Positions 48,087-58,985 of a stretch of DNA of 64,000 nucleotides are shown here, piece after piece. The notes under the pieces were generated by a model. It made no database searches. It was not told the DNA's origin and worked only from the letters and a program-made list of their open reading frames with translations. The number at the start of each line of letters is the position of its first letter. Positions within the stretch are counted from its first letter, which is position 1. This stretch comes from Odobenus rosmarus divergens (taxonomy: Eukaryota > Chordata > Mammalia > Carnivora > Odobenidae): assembly GCF_000321225.1 (NCBI RefSeq), contig NW_004450285.1, positions 4,975,570 to 5,039,569 of the forward strand, written 5' to 3'. The translations under genes and the position numbers were made by a program.

Positions 48087-48429
48087 ATAAAGTGTGAGCA
48101 TGCTTGTAAGTGTCTGTCAGGATACCATCTTCAAACTGTCCATTTATCAAACATACCCTAAAACTTTAAAAATATTTGAAGTACTGTGTTTTCCAGGTAA
48201 CTTTTATAATTGAGCCATTTGAAGTATTTTAGTAACAGTATGGTATCCAAAAGTTTCATGTAATTAATATGTACAGATATTTAAACCTATTTTGAATCAT
48301 AGTTCTATAAATGTTTTAATTGATGATTGTAAATAAGTATAAATTTAGAATATGACCTTATTTTAAGATTACTCCATTTTTGCTTATTCATATATGAAAT
48401 TAGCGATCCTTTTAGATGACTTAGATGTA

Positions 48430-48660
48430 TGTGTGTATATTTATGATGTATATATTATATATGTAAGTGTAAATCCTATAAAATATAGGAATATAATATA
48501 TAGTATAACAAAATAATTATAAGTATGTAATTAAATATGTTTTTATATATAACATATTTTTAAAAATACATTCTTTTGTGAATATAAATTATATATTTAT
48601 ACACATTACATTATATATATATGGAATGTATGTGTGTATACACACACACACACACATTCT
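48430..48660. repeat. AT-rich low-complexity tract ending in (CA)n
   Basis: Dense TATA/TATG steps, finishing with CACACACACACACACA at about 48640-48656. Confidence 0.85.
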
Positions 48661-48724
48661 TTGATCCAACAATCAAGACAGAGATGATCACATTTATATA
48701 AAACCAGTACAATATTTGAAAAAT

Positions 48725-48925
48725 AATGAAATCGACCATTTATTGTGTGTCAGTTATGTTTTGAACATGCTACTGGGTGCTTTACATGTGTATTTGCTTA
48801 CTCTTCATAACAGTTTTATAATGTAGGTATTATTATTTCAATTTTACAGCCATAAGTTACATGCTTATCAGTATCTGTGGCCCCTATCCATGGCCTCCAA
48901 AGCGCATGTTCTTTCTACTCTGGTA
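48725..48925 (-). mobile_element. MIR
   Basis: CATTTATTGTGTGTCAGTTATG, CTACTGGGTGCTTTACATG and AGGTATTATTATTTCAATTTTAC follow the reverse MIR order. Confidence 0.75.
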
Positions 48926-49508
48926 CACCCTTCTCGCCTGAATGGATGGATCTAGGGCCTATATACATTTAAGTGTATTTCAAGCCAACAAACGTTTATC
49001 ACTCATCTACAGTAGGAAAAACATTGGAGGCATAGATTTGCTATATGATAACTTTTTGAAGTAAAACCTTCTTTAGTCAATTACTATGTTCTAAACAGAT
49101 ATACATACAGAAACAAACTCCTCTGTGTTTGGCCAGCTTCACTCTTCTTACGACTTGTAGACTTAGAATATATTACGTGTGTAGATGTATTGTGTGTACT
49201 TGAAAGTCCTGAAAAGTTCTAAGTAATTTTATGGATCGCCTAGTTAACCCTCATTTTATGTATCAGTTGAGAGCAAGAGAAGTGGTGCAGAACTAATTCA
49301 AATCTTAAAAATACTCCTATTTCTTGGACTAGCAGATTTTGGCCTCAGGATCGGCTCTGATATTAGAGGATAACTTAGAAAAAGAGCAGTTATTTTCTTA
49401 TCATCTATGACTTCCAAAAGCCTTGATCTTAAATATTGCCATAAGTACCAGTTAGTTACTTTATATTATTTTATTTTTCCAATTTACAAATATATTTAAG
49501 AAACAGTA
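48926..49508. other. Intergenic, nothing recognised
   Basis: No element identified. Confidence 0.5.
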
Positions 49509-49976
49509 CTGCAGGGGCTCCCCCTTATTTGCAGGGCAGACATTCCAAGACGTCCAGGGGATGCCTGAAAGGCCCACATGGTACCGAACGCCATTTCTCC
49601 TATACATACAGACCTGTGATAAAGCTTAATTTATAAGTGAGGTACAGTACGAGATGAACAATCACTAACAGGAAAGTAGAACAATTTTAACAATATACTG
49701 TAATAAAAGTTATGTGAATGTGGCCTTTCTCTCTCTCAAAACCTCTTACTGTACTATATACTCGCCCTTCTTGTGATGATATGAGATGATAAAATGGCCA
49801 TATGATGAGATGAGGTGAGGGAATAACGTGGGCACTGTGACTAACGTTAAGCTATTATTGGCCTTGCGATCACACGTCAGAAGGAGGATCATCTGCTTCT
49901 AAACCACAGTTGCCCGTGGGTAACTAAAACCCCTGGAAGCAAAACTGAAGGAAAGGTGGGGGGTGGGGTGTGACTG
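49509..49976. mobile_element. Tigger-type DNA transposon fossil (about 468 bp)
   Basis: Flanked by TA on each side, with CCCCCTTATTTGCAGGG at the left end and a matching diverged inverted end (GGTGGGGGGTGGGGTGTGACTG) at the right. The interior (ACAATATACTGTAATAAAAG, GATGATATGAGATGATAAAA, CGTCAGAAGGAGGATCATC) matches a non-autonomous TcMar-Tigger family of the MER8/MER28 kind. No transposase frame. Confidence 0.75.
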
Positions 49977-51231
49977 TAATTTAGATAAATTGTTGTTCAA
50001 GTATATCAAACTTAAAAAAAAAAAAGCCTACATTGCATTTTCCCTATGCAACTCAGAGATTAATCGTGAGGCTAATAGAAAATTAGCATATTGGTTCTTT
50101 TGCTAAAAAAGCTGTATAATCGCTTTAGTAAATAAATATACTACTGAAACTACTTGCACAAAAGGACGCAATTAAGATAATTTACTATAATACAGACTTG
50201 TATTCTAAAACAGTTAACAGTGAACTGTGCAATTTATGTGACTTCAGTCAATACTAACTAGTACGTTCTCTTTGTTTTAGAAAACAGTGTGTAAATAAAT
50301 GGATCTTACATTTCTCCTCTTCCCCCACATATTCCAATAGGAAGGGTAGAGTAAGGTAGAACAGTTCTCTTAGTTTCAGAACTTAATTAGCCTCACTTTA
50401 ACAGGGTTAAGTGTAGCTGGGCAAAGTCATCAGAAAACCCCAGGCCTAATTTTAGCTCACATTTTCAACTTTCTTGCTCCTGATCCTGAAAATAAACTTT
50501 AGAAGTCATTTCCAACTCATTTAAATTTCACATTCTTTCTTCTCACTTCTGGTAGAGGTGATAATGAGCAGTGAAATCATCAAAAGAAAGGTAGTAGGAT
50601 TGAGGGGGAGACAAAATGAAAGGCGTGGAAAATCCATAAAGTAGATCAGCAGTCGCTGAATAATGAACAGTTAACTGAATGCCTTATTATTGATGACATG
50701 TATGCCTTACTTCCTGGAATCAGACCCTGGGAGACTTGAAAGAAGGGAGAGGTATGGGCTGTGAGAGGATAATCACAAGCCCTGTAAATTAGCATAGAAA
50801 TTAGGTCAGGGGCAAAACAACTCCACTGAAGGAGAGAAATCATTTTACGTTTTATTGTAGGGCACCGATCCCTTGCCCTGTGTTCTTCAGATACCAATTC
50901 TTCACTCACAAGCTGAAGTGTTACATTTGGAAAAGCTTCATGAAAATTTGTGCACAGGTCATGTTTTTACACAGATCGACAGATCTTTGCCTGGCTTTAT
51001 AACATCTCTTTTTATCTGATTCTTTGAATCTAAGGTAGGATTGTTAAAGCCTGCGTGACTGTTCTGATCTCGGTGTGTGAGGTATATAAAAGCACTGAGC
51101 TAGTATTGCAGGGTCAACAAAAGGCTCTTTCAGTGACGTAAAAAGTCAACATTTTCACGGGGTGGAACTCTGATCACTAGCTTCTTCTTTCTGGATATCT
51201 TTTTAGGAAGAGACGAGAGAGTGCTGACCTC
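49977..51231. other. Intergenic, nothing recognised
   Basis: No element identified. A TATA-like TATATAAAAG lies at 51083-51092 with no gene beside it. Confidence 0.45.
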
Positions 51232-51436
51232 AATTTCATTTACTGCTAACATCTACCAATTACTGAGCACGTAACTTTTGCCAGGTGCACGGTGAGCATT
51301 AGTTCTGATCTTCACAAGGACCCTGCAAGTTAATGATGACTCCATTTTAAAGAAAAAGAATCTGAGAATTTCAGAGGGTAAGTAGGTTGCCTGAGGTTAC
51401 ACAGCTGGGAAGTGGCCAAGCTAGGATTGAACAAGA
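51232..51436 (-). mobile_element. MIR
   Basis: AATTACTGAGCACGTAAC, TTTGCCAGGTGCACGGTGAG, GAGGTTACACAGCTGGGAAG and GCTAGGATTGAAC in reverse MIR order; one of the better preserved copies. Confidence 0.85.
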
Positions 51437-52929
51437 AAAATTTGAGGTAGTTTATAGTAATGTTGGTGAATCTTTCTCCTATATATTCACTGAAATAAGC
51501 ACACGTATTGAATATTGAATATGTGCGCATTATAAACAATGCATAGAATGTGATAGCAACAGAATCATTAAAAAAAACCAAACTTGTAGAAAAATTGAAC
51601 AATTACTGACAAAATGTAAATGTCATATTTATGAAATAACATATATTTTCTTCTTTAGATTATCAAGAAAAGGAAGTCAATTTTATAAATGAATTTTCAT
51701 TAATGGTTTGGAGTTATATGCCAGTAAGACATTTATTTGGTGAAAGTAATATGCTTCTTGATAATGAAATCATAAATATCCTAAAGGCTATCTAATTCTT
51801 AATTATAGATATTTAAATCTGAACAAGTTGGTATCAACTTTATTTAAAATACAATATTAATAAGTCTAGTTTTTTTCTTCCCTTTATGGATAAATAAATT
51901 CATTAACTAGATTTTAGTGAGGCATCACTAATAATAATTAGCTTTTAATGACAAAATTATATTACTAACTTTATTTTAAATATTTGTATGTGCCTTTTGG
52001 ATTTAAAATAAGACAAATGTAGATAAGGTGACTATTACTAGATTAATATTTGACCTTACCCAGAATTTAGATTTTGTGCTATTTAACAGTCACAAAGGAG
52101 AAAAGAAAGCTAGAAAGAAAAAAAAGCATAAAAAGAAAAGAAAAAAGATCGATTTGGTGGGAAACAAACGTTTTCCGTCAGATTTCTCTCTTAAATGAAA
52201 AGGAATAAAAATGCCTCGAATGTGCCATAAGCATGACATATATTCTCTATAGAAGCAATTTTTTTATTCTAAATGAGGAAATGTATGATGTGTTTTCTTG
52301 AAACAAAAAAAATATTGCCACTTCCATATTCCAATACCTTAAAAAAAAACACCCAAATCTATTAAAGTCCAGTCAGAGCTTGTTAAATGATTAAGTAATG
52401 ACCGTAAGAGGCATTTGACACACAACCTATACTAGTCATAAAGCCAAGAAACCTAAGATAGCCTTGCTAGCTGCAAGCGTGAATATTTTAGCATTTTTGT
52501 ATTTCTGGATCAAGATTGATTCCAGGTGCCATCTCCGCATATCCGTATATATGTAAGAGAAGCTCTTCTAGGCTAGATATGGACAGATCCTTGGAATCTG
52601 GATCACTGCCAGTCTGGCTCTCTTAGGTGACACTGCAGCCTATAGTTAACCTCTTGATAGTAGTCAAAGCAGCAGTGACTTTTTTTTTCTTTTTCTTTTT
52701 CTTTCTTTTTTTTTTTTGGTAAAAGGACAGATTTTCACTTCCACTTATTGTTACTCAAAAAATGTTAGCTATCTTGAGTCGCCTTTATATTTTTCCCTCC
52801 AATAGATTTTGGCGAGTAGACAATCTATTCCTTAGACGTCATCAGACGCTGAAGGACGGCAGAAACAACACAGAAGGTGCTAGACTCTTTTTATTGTCAT
52901 TGCTTTTGCTTATTTAGAGCCCACTTTCC
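51437..52929. other. Intergenic, T-rich tract
   Basis: A T/CT-rich run lies at about 52681-52718. The remainder is AT-rich with no recognised element. Confidence 0.5.
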
Positions 52930-53300
52930 TTGACTTTACATGTTCATAGTCCACTTTTCCCAGCTCTGTGACGCTACACTTAAGCATGGTTTGTATCTAA
53001 TACCTCTGACCTGCATTGACTTTGTTGGATTTCCTCTTCTCACCGTTTAACTATATGTTTCTCCAAAGATTCTGTTGCCTTCTAGTCACTCACTGGGGAG
53101 CCCTTCCATTATAATTGTGGCCATCTCTTTCTATATTTAGGCTTCCCAATGCCCCTAAATTCTACCCATCTAAAACTTTTCCTGTCACCAGAAGTCATCT
53201 ACAGTTGAAAATGCCTTTCTCCCAGGTGACACCTAAGTTCCTCCCTAACGATACTTCCTCCTTCTTATTCAAAGTGGCCTGTTTCTAGGTCAAATAATGT
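52930..53300 (+). mobile_element. Possible L2 remnant
   Basis: Pyrimidine-rich text with loose similarity to L2 (CCCAATGCCCCTAAATTC, CTCCTTCTTATTCAAAGTGG). Weak call. Confidence 0.3.
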
Positions 53301-53647
53301 AACATGTGACAGTGCTTTTAACATGGAACAGAAATATCCATGCTTATAAACCCTAATTACTGAAGGGTAGTTTGTAAATATTATGAAACCAATAACTACT
53401 CTTGCCGTTTGTTGAGGGAAGGCAGAACTGAGGTGCCCAGTTTTGTTTTCACCCTATCGATACATACAGAACTGACTGTTGCTGAAACAGCAGATACAGA
53501 AGTTTGAAGAAATCACACAGCAGTACAGAGCATTGTTGCCTGAGAAAAGTCAGCAGACTACCTCACAAGAGGCCCCAGAGAGTTGAATTGGAGTAGGAAG
53601 GATATAATAACAGCCACCAGTTTTTGAGCATTCACTGGACTAAGATA

Positions 53648-53946
53648 GTTGACCCTGGATCAACACAGGGGTTCAGGGGCTGACCCTCCTCGCAGTCGAA
53701 AATCCACATATAACTTAACTACTAATGACCTTACCAATAAGCATAAAAAATCAATTAACACATATTTTGTATATGTATTATATACTGTATTATTACAATA
53801 AAGTAAGCTAGAGAAAATAAAATGTCATTAAGAAAATCATAAGGAAGAGAAAATACATTTACACTATACCGTACTATATTTATTGAAAACATCTGCATAT
53901 AAGTGGACCTATGCAGTTCAATCCCATGTTGTTCAAGGGTCAACTG
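53648..53946. mobile_element. Tigger (MER2-like) DNA transposon, about 299 bp
   Basis: Terminal inverted repeats GTTGACCCT... and ...AAGGGTCAACTG, with TA at both flanks (53646-53647 and 53947-53948). Interior GCAGTCGAAAATCCACATAT and CAATAAAGTAAGCTAGAGAA fit a non-autonomous TcMar-Tigger element. No transposase. Confidence 0.88.
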
Positions 53947-54030
53947 TATATATATATATATATATATATATATGCATATTCACATATATAGACACACATA
54001 TTTATATGTATGTGTATGTGTGTGTTGTAC
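53947..54030. repeat. (TA)n/(TG)n microsatellite
   Basis: Twelve or so TA units directly next to the Tigger right end, then TATG/TGTG steps. It probably grew from the TA target site. Confidence 0.9.
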
Positions 54031-54141
54031 ATAAATTCTCACAATAACCCTATCGATAGGAATTATTGTTTCCAATTTAAAAATGGGGACATTACAGCTT
54101 AAAGCTTTACGTACATTATCCAAGATCACACAGCCATGTTT

Positions 54142-54253
54142 AAAGAGTTTTTCCTTTATTTTTAAGTCATCTCTACACCCAACATGGCGCTTGAGCTTAT
54201 AACCCCGAGATCAAGAGTTACATACTCTACTGACTGAGCCAGCAAGGCACCCC
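54142..54253 (-). mobile_element. CAN-SINE, old short copy
   Basis: Contains CTCTACACCCAACATGGCGC and GAGATCAAGAGTTACATAC, ending GACTGAGCCAGCAAGGCACC. Target duplication ACACAGCCAT is at about 54127-54136 and 54255-54264. Confidence 0.88.
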
Positions 54254-54263
54254 CACACAGCCA

Positions 54264-55071
54264 TATTAAAAACCTTCCAAACATTATCTTAATTCAGGCA
54301 CTATATATTACTAGGCTGTGTAGTTGCACTGGCTAAAAAATCTAATTTGGGGAAGGAGGAGAGTATTTTAAAATCTCAGACTTAACTCATATTGACCCAG
54401 CCTGACTATATGTCCCAATTTCCTAAGTCTGTTTTAGCCTATTGTCTCAGGGCATCAATAATACCCTCTTTCACTCTAAAATACTGTGGTTTAGATAATG
54501 AAATAGGCCAACTTAAGTGAGCCATATTTACAAGATTGGTACAGAAACCCGATGTGCGATGAACATGTAACTGTTAAAAGACTTTCATACTTCTATGGCA
54601 TGGTCAGTGCACTTTTCTGAAGCCACATCTAAGTGGGAAGCGAAAGAACTAGGAGAATCAAACCATAACGTGAATCAAAGGTTTATTCATGGCAGGCTGA
54701 GTCTAGGACTAGGCAACCAGTGGAAATGGGGTACCACAGCCATTTGGCTTTAGTTCCAGGTCACGGCTTAGTGGTTCGATGCATACTTCCTCTGGGATGC
54801 TTCTTTTATTGTTTCCAAAGCTGGATGGTCTCTCTGCTGATGAACACATGCTTTAAAGAACAAAACAAAACAAAACATAGGTACCTTACTCAGGGTATGA
54901 TGAGAGGGCTGATGTCTGGGAACCATTCTGCTTTCATTAGTGAGCAGTTTCATGCTTCTACTCTGATTGTGTGATTGGCGAGAGGGCGTTTTACCTTATG
55001 GCCAGGGTCTAGAAGGGCATTTCACTGTAGCCTGTAGGTAGGGACAAGGGGACCACCTTGTGCCTTTGAGC
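54264..55071. other. Intergenic, (AAAAC)n only
   Basis: (AAAAC)n at about 54857-54877. Nothing else assigned. Confidence 0.5.
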
Positions 55072-55550
55072 CTAGGCTTTGCGATCAGACGGACCTGGCT
55101 TCAATTCCCCGTCCTCCCAGTTACCGGTGGAGTACCCTTGAGTTTTACTTAGAATTGTGAAGACTCAGTTTTTCCATTTGATAAAAATGGTTGAAAATTT
55201 TCCACACTTGCCATTTGCCAGGCACTGTCACAGGAACATTACCTGTATTAAAGCATCTAATCTTCATGCCAATCCTATAAGCTAGGGACTGTTAAAGTCG
55301 CTATTTCAATAGGAGGTATAAAGAGGGTCGGTAACTTGCGCCAGATCACACAGCCGGTAGTGGAGGAGCTGAGATTGGAAATGAGGCAGTGGGCATCCAG
55401 AACCTACACTCCCCGACCCCCCTGTGCTTTGTCCAATAACACAGGATTGAGAGCACTTACTTACTAGTGGTACGAATTTAAATGAGAGGATGCATTTAGA
55501 GCATGTCACGGTCCCTTGGCACAGAGTAAGGTTCAATCAATGCTAACTGT
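55072..55550 (+). mobile_element. MIR split by a second, inverted MIR
   Basis: The 5' part (TTTGCGATCAGACGGACCTG ... GACTCAGTTTTTCCATTTG) is at 55078-55182. The 3' part (AATTTAAATGAGAGGATGC ... CAATCAATGCTAACTG) is at about 55468-55550. The two halves are complementary pieces of one plus-strand MIR. Confidence 0.75.
55200..55440 (-). mobile_element. MIR nested inside a MIR
   Basis: TTGCCATTTGCCAGGCACTG, AATCTTCATGCCAATCCTAT and CAGATCACACAGCCGGTAG are in reverse MIR order. Confidence 0.78.
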
Positions 55551-56043
55551 AAAAATTGTAGTTCCATTAACTCCTTTCCTTCTCCTTCCCATCCTTCATT
55601 TTCCCTCAAATTAGATCATGGTTCTTTTTATTTCCCACACCACACAATTATCACTGTTTCTATACCTTTTTCTTCAATTAGAAAGTTCTATATTGTCTGC
55701 TTCGCTTTTTCAAAGCATGCTTATTCTTCACAGTCCAGTGCATGGGACCTTTTTCATTCCACTTTGTTGGTGCCTTCATCCACGTCAATTTTGATTCCTA
55801 TGAGTTTTATTGTAATTAGATTGTGGAATAAGTTATGACCATTTTGCATGTCTCCACACATTCTTCTATACCATTTTTGGACAGAATAGAATTTACTCAT
55901 GTAGGTTTGCCATGTGGATATACACATTTTACTTATTTCAATATTTCATATAAATATCTTTTCAATGAAGCATCCTTTATCCACAACTTTGCCAACATTT
56001 ATGATTATTTAGTACATTACTAAATATTGGATATGTTTTATTT
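55551..56043. other. Intergenic, nothing recognised
   Basis: No element identified. Confidence 0.5.
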
Positions 56044-56210
56044 TATTTTTTTAAAAAAGATTTTATTTATTTATTTGTCAGAGAGAGAACACAAGCAGGG
56101 GGAGCTACAGGCAGAGGGAGAAGCAGGTTCCTGGAGCCTGAAGCGGGACTCGATCCTGGGACCCTGAGCCGAAGGCAGATGCTTAACTGACTGAGCCACT
56201 CAGGCATCCC
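56044..56210 (-). mobile_element. CAN-SINE with internal deletions
   Basis: Tail and head present (head GAGCCACTCAGGCATCCC), but the usual GGATCATGACCT stretch is missing (GGGACCCTGAGCCGAAG) and the body is shortened. Target duplication TGGATATGT at 56027 and 56211. Confidence 0.92.
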
Positions 56211-56226
56211 TGGATATGTGTTTTAA

Positions 56227-57792
56227 ATGGGATGTAAAATTTAAGGTTTTCTGGTATGTTTCAGTAAATATGTCTTAAGAATTTTTTGGTAGTTTATGAT
56301 AGCACTAGTAGGGTATGAGGGTACTCATTTGTCTACTAGATAACATATATATTTTTTATTTATTTCTAATATGATAGTTCCAAATAGCATTTATTATTGT
56401 TTTTATTGGAATGGTAATAATTTGAGAAAAATAGAAAATTTCTTTTATGTTTTTCATTTTGGGGGGAATTGGTAGATTTTCTTATTGCTTTATAGATTTT
56501 ATTATACAATAGGGGTCATGGTGCCATTTTTTTCTTTCAAATGTTTGGTAAATTTCTTAATTATTTGCTCTGTCTTGACTTGTATTTCCCCAATTAAATA
56601 ACAAGCTCCGTATATATCATGGTTCACACAGACTGGGCAAATAGTTAATGTTCAACTAATAATTTTTAAATGGCTGAAAGCACTAATCTCTTAGATTTTA
56701 ATTATTTATTCGATATTTTAAAATGTCTTTAAGTTTCACTAGCAGCACAGATAATAAATTTCTAAACACAGGAGACTCTGCCTGTTTTTGCAGTACTTGC
56801 AAGCACTATTTATTTAATTTTAATGAATATAATAATGTGTATTAACATTAATGTGCTTTGGCTATAATATGTATTATGTAGTACTCTAATGTGAGCATAC
56901 ACGGTGTAATTAATATTCCTATACCAGAGTTAATGTGTAATGTGGCTAACTCTGTTTATTGAAGGAATATGAAATTCTTTCCTTCAAAATTCAATATAGG
57001 AAATGTCATATTCTCATTTTTATCTCTGCTGGATGGACCTCCTAGCATCCAGAGACAGTTGGTCCTGTGAGATCTGCTAATCCATTTGTTCCTTTCCTTG
57101 GTCAATAAATTCTTCCCTAGAGTTCAGCAAAATGACAGTAATATAAAGATACTTTGCTCCTCCAGGGAAAATGTTTCCTTTTTTCTTTGCTTTGATACAC
57201 TGTTCTTTTCATTTTTGGCTCTAGTTTAAAACATGAGGGAGAGCAGTAAATGACCAACTGAATGAAAATGAAAACTTAAGAGTTGCTGCCCCAGTAGAGT
57301 AAATGCCTTTGGGTGAGGAGTGACTCTCTTTTATTCCTCCTGTGGTCTATGGTATATTTTTCTTATCTGCAAAGTACAGAAAATAACAATTTTCTCTGAT
57401 GTCGTGCAGATTAACTAAAAATGTGTCTATAAAGAGCTTAAATTTCTGAAGCAAAAAAAAAAAAAAGTTCTTTTTTCACTCTTAGGGTTCAAGTAGTCTT
57501 CAATCCCAAATCTTGATAGATAAAGCTATCATCAGAGCATTACAGAAGAATCCCGCAGTAATCTTTTGCAGTGTTGATTAGTCTTCACTTTCGTCTCTTT
57601 CTACCCTCCCCTACTTCTCCCTTTTATCTGGCTTATATTTCCACTGCATAAGAGACAAAATATCTTGTTTCTAAAAACCAAACATATCATTAGTAAGTCA
57701 GTAACTGGGATATTTCAGTCAACATACAGATATTTCACATGACAAAAGTATTATATATTCTAGTAGAGCTATTTTCTATTACAGCAGAATTT
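56227..57792. other. Intergenic, nothing recognised
   Basis: AT-rich sequence with a 14-A run at about 57452-57465. No element named. Confidence 0.5.
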
Positions 57793-57807
57793 GAGACTTT
57801 GATTTTT

Positions 57808-58011
57808 TTTAAAGATTTTATTCATTTATTTATTGGAGAGAGAGAGAGAGAGCATACGAGAGGGGGGAGCATATGAGAGGGGGGAGGGTCAGAGGGAGAA
57901 GCAGACTCCCTGCTGAGCAGGGAGCCCGATGTGGGACTTGATCCCGGGACTCCAGGATCTTGACCTGAGCCGAAGGCAGTCACTTAAGCAACTGAGCCAC
58001 CCAGGCGCCCC
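57808..58011 (-). mobile_element. CAN-SINE, recent-looking, with a 17-bp internal duplication
   Basis: Full-length, head ending GAGCCACCCAGGCGCCCC. Perfect 15-bp target duplication GAGACTTTGATTTTT at 57793-57807 and 58012-58026. Within the body, a 17-bp unit (AGCATACGAGAGGGGGG) is repeated at about 57851-57884. Confidence 0.95.
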
Positions 58012-58173
58012 GAGACTTTGATTTTTAATTTGAGATGATAAGCATTGCAGAAATGTGAACTCACTGCTGGCTAAATCTGGACTTTATGACAGGTAGTATG
58101 TTCTATAATTTAAAATCTATTGAGGGTGTATATAAACTACTACTATTGATAGGAATTAAAAACTGTATTGATC

Positions 58174-58388
58174 GCGTTGCCTGGGTGGCTTAGTCAGTTA
58201 AGTGTCTGCCTTTAGCTCAGGTCATGATCTCAGGGTCCTGGGAATGAGCCTCACATTGGGCTCCGTGCTCAATGGGGAGTCTGCTTCTCCTTCTCCCTCT
58301 TCCCCTCCTTACCCCACAACTTGTGCTCTCTTTCAGTCTCTCTCAAATAAATAAATAAAATATTGTAAAAAAAAAAAAAAAAAAAAAC
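58174..58388 (+). mobile_element. CAN-SINE, older copy
   Basis: GCGTTGCCTGGGTGGCTTAG head, diverged body, CAAATAAATAAATAAAAT tail and A21. Target duplication CTGTATTGATC at 58163-58173 and 58389-58399. Confidence 0.93.
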
Positions 58389-58434
58389 CTGTATTGATCT
58401 TATGCTTCAATAAAGTCTTGTTGATAATCATAGA

Positions 58435-58985
58435 AATAATTAGATGCTGTTATTATTCCAGTTACAGATAAGGAAACTGAGACACAATGAATATGTTAGC
58501 CAAATTAGGCAAGGTCATGCTGCAGTAACAAATTAATCCCAAGCTCTCAGCAGCTTCACACAACCAAGGTTTATTTCTTGCTTATATTGCATGTCCACTG
58601 TTGGTCTCCAAGTATTATCACTCAGGACCAAGTTGTTGGAATTTCCATTGCTTGTGACCCCTCCATCCCATTTCTTAACTTTGAGGGACACGATACTGGG
58701 AAGGAGAAAACATGAAGAACTCAGTCTGATCTCTGCCCTACTATGCATGTATCTTTTCCACTCATAGGCCGTTGGCCAGAACTCATCACATCTCTTGCTC
58801 ACTTGTAAGAGATAGAGGAAATATAGCCCTTCCTTGTGCTTAGGAAGGAGAAGAGAATCAGATTTAAAATCTTAGAATAATTTCAACAAAAAGTTTAAGT
58901 AGCTTGTCCATGGTCCAGTAACTCGTAAATAATGGAACTGGAATTTAAATCCAGACAAACTGGCTCCAGACCCTGTACTCTTAAC
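58435..58985 (-). mobile_element. MIR pieces around an unassigned repeat
   Basis: GATAAGGAAACTGAGACAC at about 58467 and AAACTGGCTCCAGACCCTGTAC at about 58958 are reverse-MIR text. Between about 58515 and 58830 lies an older repeat (AGTAACAAATTAATCCCAAG, GGTTTATTTCTTGCTTATAT, GTTGGCCAGAACTCATCAC) whose family I cannot name. Confidence 0.5.

Larger units (their letters stand above)
53615..54263 (-). mobile_element. MIR split by a Tigger fossil and a SINE
   Basis: MIR pieces CAGTTTTTGAGCATTCACTGG (53617-53640), CTCACAATAACCCTATCGATAG (54039-54060) and CAAGATCACACAGCCATG (54121-54138) are in reverse MIR order. The Tigger fossil 53648-53946 plus TA/TG repeats lies between the first two, and a CAN-SINE follows the third. 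Confidence 0.7.

Noticed and set aside
51083..51092. Strong TATA-like TATATAAAAG
   Set aside because: No open frame, CpG island or exon downstream; such 10-mers are expected by chance in AT-rich DNA.
57851..57884. Repeated units suggestive of an array
   Set aside because: Only two adjacent units without spacers, inside a SINE; not a CRISPR-like array.
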